Source: Algoriphagus sp. NG3
GTDB lineage: Bacteria > Bacteroidota > Bacteroidia > Cytophagales > Cyclobacteriaceae
Direction: 5' to 3'
NCBI RefSeq assembly: GCF_034119865.1
Contig: NZ_CP139421.1
Location: forward strand, 4,938,501 to 5,002,500
Length of the DNA stretch: 64,000 nucleotides
The notes under the pieces are model-generated. The model worked only from the letters and a program-made list of their open reading frames with translations. It made no database searches and had not been told where the DNA came from. Positions 33,443-43,242 of this stretch are shown here, in pieces; position 1 is the stretch's first letter; every line of letters starts with the position of its first letter. The position numbers and the translations under genes were made by a program.

Positions 33443-35326
33443 ATGTTTTTGTCTCAGGTTTTTATGCTTTATCTACTATCCTCCCTACAATTCTTGAGTA
33501 TCATTATTTTTCAAAATTCTCCATTAATTGTCAATGAAGATCCAGTGATTTATTCCTTGCTGGAAGAGCATCAGCGGGTAGAGATTCTGGATAATTATCA
33601 CGTCATGCGCACGATAGAGAGAAAGCACACCATCTTGTCTCAGGAAGGTTTGCGACATGCCTATACTTCTATATTTTATGATAGGCTAAATTCCATCCAA
33701 AATTTTGAGTTGGAAGTAATTGACCCCTTAAGTGCGAAAACCCTCAGTAAGGCTAAATTAAAAGACATGTCAGACGCTGCTATCAATAGCAGGAGCAGCA
33801 TTTTCGATGACAATAGGCATAAATATTATGAAGTAAGCAGTAGTAAATTTCCAGTGGTAGTGAAAGTGAAATATGAGACCAAGGCTTCTACCAATTTCCA
33901 ATTAGCCGATTGGATTCCGGTTCACAACTACCATCAAAAGGTGACACAATCTACTTTAACAGTTGTATATCCAGAAACTATTGGTCTTCGGTATAAGGAA
34001 TTGAATCTGCTAGGGGAGCGGACGGAAAACATTGAAGCTGGGAAAGTGGAGATGACTTGGTTAGAAAGAGACCTTCCGGTTCAATTGCCTGATCTGAAAA
34101 AAGAAGATGATCATAAATTAATCCTGGCACCTCTGAATTTTTCCTTGGGTGAATTCAGTGGGAAGATGGAGGACTGGGCTGGCTTGGCCGAATGGCAATA
34201 CAAGTTGAATGAAGGACGAAATTCGCTTCCAAGAGATTTTGCAGAGAAGGTAAAAGCGATGGTTTCTGATGCGGATACGGAATATGAAAAGATTCAGATA
34301 CTCTACAGCTATCTCCAGAAAAACTATCGATACGTCAGTATTCAGCTCGGAATAGGAGGATGGCAAACCACTTCTGCCGCAGATGTAGTAAAATACGCCT
34401 ATGGAGATTGTAAAGGATTGACTAACCTTATGCAGTCCATGCTGAAGGTTGTCGGTATCGCGTCTAACTATACCCTGGTGTATGCAGGAAAAAATGCTGA
34501 TGATATAGAGACCGACCTTCCTTCTAACCAGTTTAACCATGTAATCCTTCAGGTTCCTATTCAGGGCTCAGCAAGTCCAGTTTGGCTGGAATGCACATCT
34601 AATTCCCTTCCTGCTGGATTTCTTGGGGATTTTACCCGGAATAGACATGTTCTAGTGATCAATGAAGAAGGTGGGGGACTCACCAAGACCCCTGCTTATA
34701 ACACAGATTATTGGAATGCTGTCCGCAGTACAAATCACGTATTGATCACCGGCGACGGCAATGCCACTATCAGCTCAGATGTACAGGTGGAGGGTAATTT
34801 CGCTGAACAGATGCTGATGGTAAAGCAATACCTGGATACCAGGGAGCAGCGCGACTATTTCAATAAAAACTCTCCGGTATCAGGATTGATTATCAGAGAT
34901 TACAAGCTGCACATAGACAAGAAAGACTCTCTCTTATCTGCAGACATTCACTATGAAGGATTCATCCAAAAATTTGTTCAGAACACAGCGAAACGTATGA
35001 TTTTAAAACCGTTTTTGGGAAAAGTGACTGAGGAAATGCTGGCCAATAATTCACTCAATCAGATAGACGAATACCAGATTGAACTCCCGGAAATAATGGT
35101 AGCTGAGAATCTTTCAGAACAGCTTATGCTTGAGGAAGAGGGGATCAGTGTGGTTTTGCAGACTTCATTATCCGGGAGAAATCTTAGCGTAATCCGGTCA
35201 ATTAATCTATCACTTAAGGACGACGTACCTGAAGAATCTAAGTCAGAAATCGTGAAGCGTATAAACTCCCTAGGTTCTACCAATTTCTATTTCACTAAAA
35301 ACACCACAACCAGTACGCATGAATAG
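33443..35326 (+). CDS. DUF3857/transglutaminase-like protein, active-site Cys kept
   Basis: 627 residues with an N-terminal hydrophobic export signal (about 8-24). DUF3857 domain covers about 45-215 and the transglutaminase-like domain about 250-400: C323 in AYGDCKGLTNLM, H366 in QFNHVILQV, and the third position as Glu383 in WLECTSNSLP, which is usual in this family. A C-terminal DUF3858-like beta region follows. The enzyme activity of the family is not established. The gene overlaps a paralogue by 8 bases, so both are made together. Confidence 0.82.
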   Translation: MFLSQVFMLYLLSSLQFLSIIIFQNSPLIVNEDPVIYSLLEEHQRVEILDNYHVMRTIERKHTILSQEGLRHAYTSIFYDRLNSIQNFELEVIDPLSAKTLSKAKLKDMSDAAINSRSSIFDDNRHKYYEVSSSKFPVVVKVKYETKASTNFQLADWIPVHNYHQKVTQSTLTVVYPETIGLRYKELNLLGERTENIEAGKVEMTWLERDLPVQLPDLKKEDDHKLILAPLNFSLGEFSGKMEDWAGLAEWQYKLNEGRNSLPRDFAEKVKAMVSDADTEYEKIQILYSYLQKNYRYVSIQLGIGGWQTTSAADVVKYAYGDCKGLTNLMQSMLKVVGIASNYTLVYAGKNADDIETDLPSNQFNHVILQVPIQGSASPVWLECTSNSLPAGFLGDFTRNRHVLVINEEGGGLTKTPAYNTDYWNAVRSTNHVLITGDGNATISSDVQVEGNFAEQMLMVKQYLDTREQRDYFNKNSPVSGLIIRDYKLHIDKKDSLLSADIHYEGFIQKFVQNTAKRMILKPFLGKVTEEMLANNSLNQIDEYQIELPEIMVAENLSEQLMLEEEGISVVLQTSLSGRNLSVIRSINLSLKDDVPEESKSEIVKRINSLGSTNFYFTKNTTTSTHE

Positions 35327-37262
35327 ATCTCTACTTATACTGTTTACCTTTCTTCTTTCCTTTCCCGGTATTTCTCAGACAGCCAAATTGGGTCAGGCAA
35401 ATCAGGAAGAAATTAATCTTACGGAAGTGGCCTATGAGCCAGATGCTACCGCTGTGATTTTAGTACATGAAGGAGACTCAAGGTTTTTTGGGAATGTCTT
35501 CGAGACTACCTATTTCGTACGGATGAAGATTTTGAAGGAGCCGGGGAAGCAATATTCAGATGTCCGCTTGCCCTATTATGTAGGAGATAAAGGCTATGAG
35601 AATATCTCTGGAGTGAAAGCCCAAACTGTAAATCATAGCAATGGTAAGGCAGAGACAATAAAGGTGGAGAAGCAGGGGATTTTTGATGTGGCGTTGGCGG
35701 ATGGATATAAGGAGTTGAGGATTACGTTTCCAAACGTACAAGTGGGATCTATCCTTGAATATACCTATAAGAAATCGGACAAGAATCTCACCTTCATAGA
35801 TGGATGGACTTTTCAGCGAAGTATTCCCACACTTTTTAGCAAATATCAGATTACTATGTCGCCTTATCTGGAATATAGAACACTAGGCCAGGGAAGCAAC
35901 TATGCTACCAAGGTAGAAAAAACTGCATCCCAAGGCGTGTACACTTGGACCATGAGAGACCAGTATGCGCTAAATGAGGAGCCTTTCATGAAAAATTACC
36001 GCGACTACATTGACCGCATAGAATTTCAGCTGACCACCTATCAATCAGGAGCAGAATGGAAGAAGGTACTGGAAAGCTGGGAAGTATTGGGAGATGACAT
36101 GATTACTTACTATGCCAACAAGGGATTTTATAGGAGCAGTCCTATTGAAAAGGAATTTTTATCGGTGGACTTGACAGGCGCTACACAAAAGGAAAAGGCA
36201 GAAAAGGCGTACTACTATTTGAGAAATAATTTTATGATAGAAGGAGACGATTGGATTTATCCTAAGCAGAGTTTAAATCAACTCCTGAAAAGTAAAGTAG
36301 GAACACCTGGTGAGCTAATGCTAGCCTTAATGGGAATATTAAAATCTCTCGGGATTACCTGTGATCCGGTTTTAATAGGAAGTAAGGGCTATGGCAGAAG
36401 TGAGTTGGTAGAATTTCCGTTCCTAAATCAGTTTGATGAAATCCTGTTGCTCACTGAACTTGATGGACAACTTCAGTTTCTGGATCTCACTGATCGAATG
36501 GCTCCTTTCGGTTATGTGGATCTGGATAAGCATGTATCAAAAGGTCTATTACTGCAAAAAAAAACAAGTAAACTAATCCCTATTGACATAAGCCATAGAT
36601 CCAATACGGTGCATTATAGTATAGTGACAGTAGATGAATCGGGAGATTTGACTTCGAAGAGTTCCTATAGAAGTTACTATTACAAGGGGCTTGAGCTGGC
36701 TCATATGGTGGAATCTCATGAGAAGAGCAATGAGCCTATGGAGAAGTTTTTCAAATCTGACGGTGATTCAGAATTCAGTGAGGTAACTGTGGAAGATGCG
36801 CTTCATGAAAAGCACTTTTACACCATAAATTATGAAGTGAATTATCCTACTACTGTCGATAGCGACTTTATTTCCTTTACTCCAATAAAGCTATCTTCAT
36901 TTTCTAAAAATCCTTTTTCTGAGGAGTATAGGGTGTTTCCGGTTGATTTTGAATATGCTTTTAATGAGACTTACAACACTAATTTGGTGATTCCTGAAGG
37001 TTACGAAATTGATGATTTTCCCTTAGATGAAAAACTCACGATCGAGGGAGGGTATGTAACTTTCATGTATACCATCAAAACCTCTGGTAATATGCTGCAA
37101 ATCAATGCAAAGTTCGATGTCAGAAAACCTTTGATTCCAGCCTATCATTACGGGAATCTGAAGTTTTTTATGGAAAGTGTGGCCTCAAAACTTTCTGAGC
37201 CTGTTATTTTAAAAAAGAATTCCAATAACCGCAGGGATTTATCCATTGTCGGGGAGAATTGA
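35319..37262 (+). CDS. DUF3857 protein, transglutaminase-like domain without its Cys
   Basis: 647 residues, signal peptide ending FPGIS|Q (residue 20). It has the same three-part plan as its upstream partner: DUF3857 (about 30-220), transglutaminase-like (about 285-400) and a C-terminal beta region. Where the partner has G-D-C-K-G, this one reads KSKVGTPGELMLALMGILKS, with Pro330 in the Cys place; the N-H of QFNHV is QFDEI here; only the late Asp (about 389, FLDLTD) remains. It is therefore probably a non-catalytic partner. Start ATG 35319 overlaps the end of the first gene by 8 bases. Confidence 0.8.
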   Translation: MNRSLLILFTFLLSFPGISQTAKLGQANQEEINLTEVAYEPDATAVILVHEGDSRFFGNVFETTYFVRMKILKEPGKQYSDVRLPYYVGDKGYENISGVKAQTVNHSNGKAETIKVEKQGIFDVALADGYKELRITFPNVQVGSILEYTYKKSDKNLTFIDGWTFQRSIPTLFSKYQITMSPYLEYRTLGQGSNYATKVEKTASQGVYTWTMRDQYALNEEPFMKNYRDYIDRIEFQLTTYQSGAEWKKVLESWEVLGDDMITYYANKGFYRSSPIEKEFLSVDLTGATQKEKAEKAYYYLRNNFMIEGDDWIYPKQSLNQLLKSKVGTPGELMLALMGILKSLGITCDPVLIGSKGYGRSELVEFPFLNQFDEILLLTELDGQLQFLDLTDRMAPFGYVDLDKHVSKGLLLQKKTSKLIPIDISHRSNTVHYSIVTVDESGDLTSKSSYRSYYYKGLELAHMVESHEKSNEPMEKFFKSDGDSEFSEVTVEDALHEKHFYTINYEVNYPTTVDSDFISFTPIKLSSFSKNPFSEEYRVFPVDFEYAFNETYNTNLVIPEGYEIDDFPLDEKLTIEGGYVTFMYTIKTSGNMLQINAKFDVRKPLIPAYHYGNLKFFMESVASKLSEPVILKKNSNNRRDLSIVGEN

Positions 37263-37397
37263 TAAAAAGGAACGATTTTAGTGTAATCGATGCGGTATTG
37301 ATTTCTGCAGATGATCTTTTGGTCATGGAAAATGATCTGAGCGTTGCGCTTTCTGTCATTACGTACAGGTAAGTGCCCGTCGTTTAATTTTAATATT

Positions 37398-38093
37398 ATG
37401 AAGCTTTTGAAATGGCTTTGGCGTATAGCATGGAAAGCCGCCATGTGGTTTTTAATACTCTCTGTCGGATTGACGGTGATCTATCGCTTTGTCCCTGTGG
37501 TCATCACTCCCTTGATGGTGATTCGGGTGGTAGAGCAAGCTTTCGATCCTGACAAGGAAGTCTTGCTTAGAAAGGACTGGGTTCCACTAAGTGAAATCTC
37601 CAAAAATGCTCCTCAGGCTGTCTTTGCTGCAGAAGATCAGAAATTTCTTGATCATAAGGGGTTTGATATAGAAGCCATGGAGAAAGCATGGGAAAACAAC
37701 AAAAAGGGGAAAAGAATAAAAGGAGCCAGTACCATTACCCAGCAGACGGTAAAGAATGTTTTTTTATGGCCATCAAGGAGCTATTTACGAAAAGGGCTGG
37801 AGGCATATTTCACAGTATTGGTAGAGCTCCTTTGGTCTAAGGAGCGGATCATGGAAGTGTATCTGAATGTGATAGAAATGGGTGATGGAATCTATGGTAT
37901 AGAGGCAGCGTCCACGACATTTTTTAACACATCTGCCGCTAAACTAACCCGAAATCAAGCAGCGCTTATTGCTGCTGTACTTCCAAATCCAAGAAGATGG
38001 TCGCCTGCCAAACCCTCAGGTTATATCCTAAGTAGGCAGGCTTGGATACTCAGGCAGATGAATAATCTGGCTCCCATTGATATGGGGATATAG
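37398..38093 (+). CDS. mtgA: monofunctional peptidoglycan glycosyltransferase
   Basis: 231 residues from ATG 37398; the frame is open further up to 37344 but the added residues are not family-like. One N-terminal membrane helix (about 9-28), then the GT51 domain: FAAEDQKFLDHKGFD with the catalytic Glu, KGASTITQQTVKNVFLW, and SKERIMEVYLNVIEMGDGIYG. It polymerises lipid II into glycan strands in the periplasm; no transpeptidase domain follows. Full family length. Nothing in the context regulates it visibly. Confidence 0.92.
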   Translation: MKLLKWLWRIAWKAAMWFLILSVGLTVIYRFVPVVITPLMVIRVVEQAFDPDKEVLLRKDWVPLSEISKNAPQAVFAAEDQKFLDHKGFDIEAMEKAWENNKKGKRIKGASTITQQTVKNVFLWPSRSYLRKGLEAYFTVLVELLWSKERIMEVYLNVIEMGDGIYGIEAASTTFFNTSAAKLTRNQAALIAAVLPNPRRWSPAKPSGYILSRQAWILRQMNNLAPIDMGI

Positions 38094-38612
38094 ATTAGAC
38101 TTAGAAACTTAAAGACAGCGATATACTACATGGATTAGATGTCTTTGTGGAGATGATCTCTAGCTTTTTAAGGTAGGTATTAGATTTAGCAGGTTAAAAT
38201 TGTATTTTTCTAAGATAAAAAATCTAAATCCAGACTGGCTTAGAGCTAGATCTCTTTATTTTCTTTTTAGTAAGAGTAATTTTTTGTTTACGAAATTTTC
38301 TTTTAAAAACTGGAGGAGGAAAGAATTATGATTAGTTAGTTTTTCTGGTTTGCTATTTATTGAATTTCTGGAAAAATCATTGATTGAAGGCTGTATTCGC
38401 AGTTTAAAAAATACAAGTGTTTTTTATCCACATTTTTGATTATTTATCCACACTTATTAACATGGAGAGTCTAACAATCAGTTATTCAATTATTTACACC
38501 ATTCTTTTTAAAGGTGATTTTGTGGATAAAGGTACGTAACTTGAAAAAATCAATAGAAAACAAGCTTTAAGAAGTGGATAAACAGAACTGCCAAATTTTA
38601 TTCTAATTCCTT
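38094..38612. other. AT-rich intergenic region with a DnaA-box cluster (possible replication origin)
   Basis: 519 bases without a gene. Three perfect DnaA boxes TTATCCACA lie at 38424-38432, 38444-38452 and, inverted, 38521-38529; a one-mismatch copy is at 38573-38581. An AT-rich tract that could unwind lies at about 38205-38320. This is the layout of a bacterial oriC. Against it: the same 9-mer also occurs at least six times elsewhere in this window, inside genes, and neighbouring genes point toward this gap rather than away. The call is therefore only a candidate. Confidence 0.33.
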
Positions 38613-40391
38613 CTAATCTTGCTTTTGTTTGATCAGCCGTTTCCGGTATGCATTGAAGATCCTGGACTTAGAAACAAAGCCCAAATATTTGCCATCTTCT
38701 ATTACAGGAAGGTTCCAGGCGCCAGATAGTTCAAACTTCTCCATTGCTTTTTGCATATTTTCAGTGGCCAATAGGATTTCTGGAGGACTGTGCATCAATT
38801 CTCTGATTAGGACAACTTCTTGTTTTTCACGGTCAAACATAATGTCCCGGATATCATCCAGCGTGACAATACCACGCAGTGCTTTATGCTCATCAACTAC
38901 AGGAAATATATTGCGCTTTGATATCTTCACTAGACTGATCAGATCCTTCAATTTGGAGTCAGGATGTATGGGCAATAGGTCGCGTTCTATCACATTTGTG
39001 ATAGAAATAAGTTCCAGGAGCTCTTGATCTTTGGATTCGGGTAAGTGCCTGCCTTTTTCCTTGAGCTGCTTCATGTAGATGCTGTCTTTCTGATAGGCTG
39101 TCTTAGTGACGTAGGATATTGCGGATACAAACATCAAGGGAATGAATAATTCATAACCGCCAGTAATCTCTGCAATAAGGAATATTGCGGATAGGGGAGC
39201 ATGCTGGGTGCCAGCCATTACTCCACACATCGCTACCAAAGTAAAGTGTGCCAGGGGAAGGGGAATAGTGAAGTCCAAAAGATTGCTGGAGTAGGCGAAA
39301 AGGAAGCCCAATATCCCTCCTACGTACAGAGAAGGTGCAAAAATCCCCCCGCTACCACCTGCACCAAGTGTCACTGCGGCAGCAATAGGTTTGACAAGAA
39401 TGATAAATATCAGGAAAATGATGATCAGATAAGGATTCTCAATAAGGGAAAAGAATGGGCTCTTTTCCAGCAGTTGATTAGAATTTCCATCAATCAGGGT
39501 ATTTAGGGTATCGTAGCCTTCGCCGTATATGGGAGGTAGGAAGAAAACCATTATTCCTAAAATAGCCCCTCCATATAGAATTCTTAGCGCTTGGTTCTCT
39601 AGGGCTTCCATTAGTGATTCTGTTTTTCTTACAGCTTGGCTGAAGTACAGCGAAACCAGGCCGCATGCGATCCCGAGAAGTAAATAATAGGGCATGTGTG
39701 ATGCCTGGAAGTTCTGTATCAGCCTGAAGTTAAAAACCGAGTCTTTGCCGATCAGGACCATAGAGGTGAGGGAGCCAGTCACAGTGGCAATCAGCAGGGG
39801 TATAAAGCTCGCTGTACTGATTTCCATCAGTATTACCTCTATGGCGAAAATCACTCCTCCTATTGGTGCTCCAAAAATAGAAGAAATAGCTGCCGCGGCC
39901 CCACACCCGATTAAGAGGGTTCTTTTTTTGGCGTTTAGATGCACCAAGGAGCCTACATTGGAGCCAATAGCAGATCCTGTGACCAGCATGGGGGCTTCAA
40001 GACCCACAGATCCACCAAACCCTACTGTAATGGCAGAAGTGAATACCCGGCTATAGGTCTTCACCCGGGAGATGATACTTTGCTTTTTTGATATGGTAAA
40101 AAGTATGTCCGGAATCCCATGGCCACCGCCATCTTTGAAGATGAATTTACTTAATAGGTAAGCCGCTGTGATACCTATAAGAGGGTATATGATGTAAAGA
40201 AAATTAGCATATTCCTTATAAAAGCCCTCAGTGAGAAAATGCTGTATGGTATGGACACTTTGCTTTAGGATGACTGCCGCTAAGCCAGATAAGACCCCTA
40301 TTATCCCGCTGAGAATGAGGATAAAAGTCTGGTTGCTCATGTGTCTGAGCCTCCATATCAGTAGCTTGGTGATTAAGTCGGTTTTGGCCAA
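38613..40391 (-). CDS. ClC-type chloride channel/antiporter with CBS pair
   Basis: 592 residues. The voltage-gated ClC membrane domain (about 20-430) has GGGHGIPDILF, GFGGSVGLEAPMLVTGSAIG with the gating Glu in G-L-E-A-P, and GAGGSGGIFAPSLYVGG. Two CBS domains (about 455-510 and 525-580) follow, ending YLGFVSKSRIFNAYR. It moves Cl- (likely against H+), with the CBS pair sensing nucleotides. The start is TTG at 40391; the first ATG (40340) would cut into the conserved L-I-W-R-L-R-H segment, so the longer form is preferred. Confidence 0.85.
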   Translation of the reverse strand: MAKTDLITKLLIWRLRHMSNQTFILILSGIIGVLSGLAAVILKQSVHTIQHFLTEGFYKEYANFLYIIYPLIGITAAYLLSKFIFKDGGGHGIPDILFTISKKQSIISRVKTYSRVFTSAITVGFGGSVGLEAPMLVTGSAIGSNVGSLVHLNAKKRTLLIGCGAAAAISSIFGAPIGGVIFAIEVILMEISTASFIPLLIATVTGSLTSMVLIGKDSVFNFRLIQNFQASHMPYYLLLGIACGLVSLYFSQAVRKTESLMEALENQALRILYGGAILGIMVFFLPPIYGEGYDTLNTLIDGNSNQLLEKSPFFSLIENPYLIIIFLIFIILVKPIAAAVTLGAGGSGGIFAPSLYVGGILGFLFAYSSNLLDFTIPLPLAHFTLVAMCGVMAGTQHAPLSAIFLIAEITGGYELFIPLMFVSAISYVTKTAYQKDSIYMKQLKEKGRHLPESKDQELLELISITNVIERDLLPIHPDSKLKDLISLVKISKRNIFPVVDEHKALRGIVTLDDIRDIMFDREKQEVVLIRELMHSPPEILLATENMQKAMEKFELSGAWNLPVIEDGKYLGFVSKSRIFNAYRKRLIKQKQD

Positions 40392-40459
40392 AATTTCGCG
40401 GTAGAAGCGTGCTTGTTATCTAATGTAAGGAAGATGCGGAGGAATGAAAAGTACAGGGC

Positions 40460-41389
40460 TTACTCTTTCGGCAGTTTTGCATCCAAGGCTATAGTGCATT
40501 TCAGGATGAGGTTGACGGCGTTGACATAAAATTGCTCATCTATCCTGTCAAACGAGTCACTCGGCTTATGGTAATCAGAATGGTCTTCCACACCAAAATA
40601 TATATGCGGAACATTCGCATTGAAGAAAGGGCCATGGTCTGAGGCTTGCGTCCAATTATCACCTCCAGTGTTGGGTTCATCATGTCCAAACATCAGTTTG
40701 GGCATAGATCCTATAGCTGCTTCTTCCAGTATCGATTTTAAACTAGGATTGTAATAGGTTCCAGAGGCGTATAGTTCGCCTTGCTCATTCCTGGAAATCA
40801 TATCCATATTGATGTTCAGTACTATCTGTTCTAACGGAAACGGGAAATCTTTTACAAGTGCTTTGGCACCTTGTAATCCCATTTCTTCCCCATCAAGTGC
40901 GGCAAAAATCATGGAATGCTCGGGTCTGTTTTTTCTGAAGTAGTTCGCAAGTTCTAGAAGGGCGGCTGTGCCAGAGGCATTGTCATCAGCGCCGTTATAG
41001 ATGGAATCCCCTGCTGCGTCCGGACGTCCTATTCCTACATGATCGTAATGGGCAGTGATGACAATCAAATGGTCGGAAGAATTACCAGCTACAAAACCTA
41101 CTATATTTACTGCGTCTTCATAGATCCTGTTCTCTCTTTTATTTTTAAAACTGAATTGCTGCTGAAAATCGGGATAATGTGCTTCTAGTCCTATAGTTTT
41201 GAACTGCTCCAGTATAAACGATCTGGCTTCGGCATTACCTTCACTTCCCGTCTTTCTGCCTTTTAATTCATTCGAAGACAGAAACTTAATATTTTCAAGA
41301 AGCGTTTTGCTGTTGATACTTTGCCCATTCACCTGAAAAAAGGCAAGAAATAATAGACAACTTAGAGCACTTTTGGTTGTGAGTTGCAT
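40460..41389 (-). CDS. secreted M28-family zinc aminopeptidase
   Basis: 309 residues, signal peptide ending FFQVNG|Q. M28 metal ligands: H in VITAHYDHVGIG (about 115), D in YNGADDNASGTAA (about 137), the Glu pair in FAALDGEEMGLQG (about 169), D in NINMDMISRNE and a late His in PHIYFGVEDHSDYHKPSDS. It should remove N-terminal residues or hydrolyse small peptides in the periplasm or outside. Single-domain length. Diverges from the unknown secreted protein by 69 bases. Confidence 0.9.
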   Translation of the reverse strand: MQLTTKSALSCLLFLAFFQVNGQSINSKTLLENIKFLSSNELKGRKTGSEGNAEARSFILEQFKTIGLEAHYPDFQQQFSFKNKRENRIYEDAVNIVGFVAGNSSDHLIVITAHYDHVGIGRPDAAGDSIYNGADDNASGTAALLELANYFRKNRPEHSMIFAALDGEEMGLQGAKALVKDFPFPLEQIVLNINMDMISRNEQGELYASGTYYNPSLKSILEEAAIGSMPKLMFGHDEPNTGGDNWTQASDHGPFFNANVPHIYFGVEDHSDYHKPSDSFDRIDEQFYVNAVNLILKCTIALDAKLPKE

Positions 41390-41458
41390 TAAGGAAAGTA
41401 TTTTGCATTAGTAATATTGGTAAAAATAGTAAGCTTAGTGGATCACACCTCTGAATTC

Positions 41459-42445
41459 ATGAAATTTAATCTTCTGTTTATTTTTGTGCTGGTGCTGAAT
41501 GTGCATCAAATCTCAGCTCAAGGTGAGCTGCCTGAAGCATTTTTTGATGGTAAGGCTGTGGTACTTGTCTCGGTAGATCCGGCCGCAAGGCCTATAATGA
41601 CCTGGATGGAGGTGGCTGATAGCGTTCATAATTCGCTGGTACAGGCAGGGGCTGATCCGGTTGCCTATTTTGAATTGGAAAAAGTGGCTCTTTCCGAAGC
41701 TGTACAGACAGACTATGCAGGCGTATTTCAGCAGCGGTTAGTGAAAAACATCATTCTGGTCACCCGCCAGAAAAGCCAGATGAGCATACATGTGGCAAGC
41801 TTCACCTCCACAGCCCAGATCATACCCTCTACCACCTTATTTGGTGTAAGTGCTGCGGATATTGGAGAGGCTGTTAGTCAGTTTGAGCAGCTGGGAGAAA
41901 GGAAGGATACAAAGAATCTTTTGGTATTGGATGTTCCTGAATTTCTTTCCATTGATGCCACAGATACCTCAGCTAGTCAGAAGTTTTTGGCAAAAAACCC
42001 GCTTAATCTGGACGTTTTCAAATTGGGAATAGTCATGGAAGGATCATCTGCTGAGACAGGGTTGCTGAGCCATTTCAGGTACGATATGTATGGCAAGTCA
42101 GCAGAGACGATTATGGCTGAGCAGGCTGCCCAGAAAGCGGGGATAGAGCAGGTGCTAAAGCAGGAATATCCACATCAGATAGAATGGCTTACAGAGGCAA
42201 GATCTGATGCGGAGCTGATCCGTGATAGAGTACAGTTTATCCTGGTAAAGGTGGAAGGAAGGGAATCAGATTTGATGAAAAGTATGGGGCTGGAGCCGAA
42301 AAGCGAGGAAGAGGCAAGTCGCATCGTGGTCAAATACTATATCAAACTCCTCGTGCGGGAAGAACTCTACATTGGCCCTGTGTGGGATGCGGATCCTGAT
42401 TGGAGAGTGGCATTGAATAATTTTTTGAGGAACTTAAAAAAATAG
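41459..42445 (+). CDS. hypothetical secreted protein
   Basis: 328 residues from ATG 41459; an upstream TTG (41417) would put a charged segment before the signal. Signal peptide ends HQISA|Q. The mature protein has alternating strands and helices (AVVLVSVDPAARPIMTWMEV, NIILVTRQKSQMSIHVASF, KNLLVLDVPEFLSI) and an acidic-basic helical C-terminus, a plausible alpha/beta fold. No family or catalytic motif was recognised. A hairpin at 42444-42465 starts in its stop codon but has no T run. Confidence 0.6.
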   Translation: MKFNLLFIFVLVLNVHQISAQGELPEAFFDGKAVVLVSVDPAARPIMTWMEVADSVHNSLVQAGADPVAYFELEKVALSEAVQTDYAGVFQQRLVKNIILVTRQKSQMSIHVASFTSTAQIIPSTTLFGVSAADIGEAVSQFEQLGERKDTKNLLVLDVPEFLSIDATDTSASQKFLAKNPLNLDVFKLGIVMEGSSAETGLLSHFRYDMYGKSAETIMAEQAAQKAGIEQVLKQEYPHQIEWLTEARSDAELIRDRVQFILVKVEGRESDLMKSMGLEPKSEEEASRIVVKYYIKLLVREELYIGPVWDADPDWRVALNNFLRNLKK

Positions 42446-42647
42446 ACCTCCCGTAAGAGAGGTCTAGAGCTACTTAATATTAAGGGTGATTTAAGCAACT
42501 TTTACTACTATGGTTTATCCTTATAGAGTTGTAATATTCCAAGTCATTAGGATAAATCAAAGTCTTAAATTTCAATTATTCAATGATAATCAATTTTTTC
42601 CCGAATAAAATGGACTTATAAAAAAAAATTACGGAATCCAATATAGT

Positions 42648-43214
42648 TTAAAATAGTTCTGGATTAATAAATGGGATCAATGCAAGGATAATAGCCTGAC
42701 TATAATACGTTTGCCGAGATATTACTCCTCCGGTAAGTATTCCAACCGAGCCCCCTCCTTGTTTGGAGTTTTTTTGATCGAAAAATTGATCGTCAGCATT
42801 TCCCAGTTCCATTCCTGACTGGATTAATCCGGCAATAGCATCAGGAAGATAAAAAGTTGCGGTCTTGGCTTTGCCACTCCGCCCCGATTTATCTTCAATG
42901 TAAATCCACGCAAAAGCAAACATCCCTTGTTCATCTTCATCTACACCACCTTCTATTCCTACCCAGTAATCGGCTTCTGGAAAAGAGGATTTGGCGTTTA
43001 TCACGCGATTCTTAGCTCCCAGAAAGGTTTCCTGATCCCCTTCTGGTTGATCTGGTACCTGGGATGCGGCTATTATCCCATTCACTACAAAACCTTTGTC
43101 AAAAGTCTCCGTAAATGCGGATTCTGTACAGGCGATTTTGACCGGGTTTTTACTTCCTACTATTACCAGCTGTTTTTCTGTAGCCTGAAAATTTTGTCTT
43201 TTTGGAAAATTCAT
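42648..43214 (-). CDS. yjjX: inosine/xanthosine triphosphatase (DUF84, YjjX-type)
   Basis: 188 residues. Starts with the nucleotide-binding VIVGSKNPVKIACTESAF (about 18-35); then ETFLGAKNRVINA, YWVGIEGGVDEDEQGMFAFA, and the end GSVGILTGGVISRQTYYSQA are all typical. The enzyme removes deaminated purine triphosphates (ITP, XTP) from the pool. It lies after yebC on the same strand with a terminator between, so it may have its own promoter or depend on readthrough. Confidence 0.88.
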   Translation of the reverse strand: MNFPKRQNFQATEKQLVIVGSKNPVKIACTESAFTETFDKGFVVNGIIAASQVPDQPEGDQETFLGAKNRVINAKSSFPEADYWVGIEGGVDEDEQGMFAFAWIYIEDKSGRSGKAKTATFYLPDAIAGLIQSGMELGNADDQFFDQKNSKQGGGSVGILTGGVISRQTYYSQAIILALIPFINPELF

Positions 43215-43215
43215 A

Positions 43216-43242
43216 AATAAAAAACCTAGGCTGATGCCTAGG
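43216..43242 (-). terminator. intrinsic terminator after yebC
   Basis: Minus strand: CCTAGGC-ATCA-GCCTAGG (7-bp perfect stem) then six T. The TAG stop codon of yebC is inside the left arm. Confidence 0.8.
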
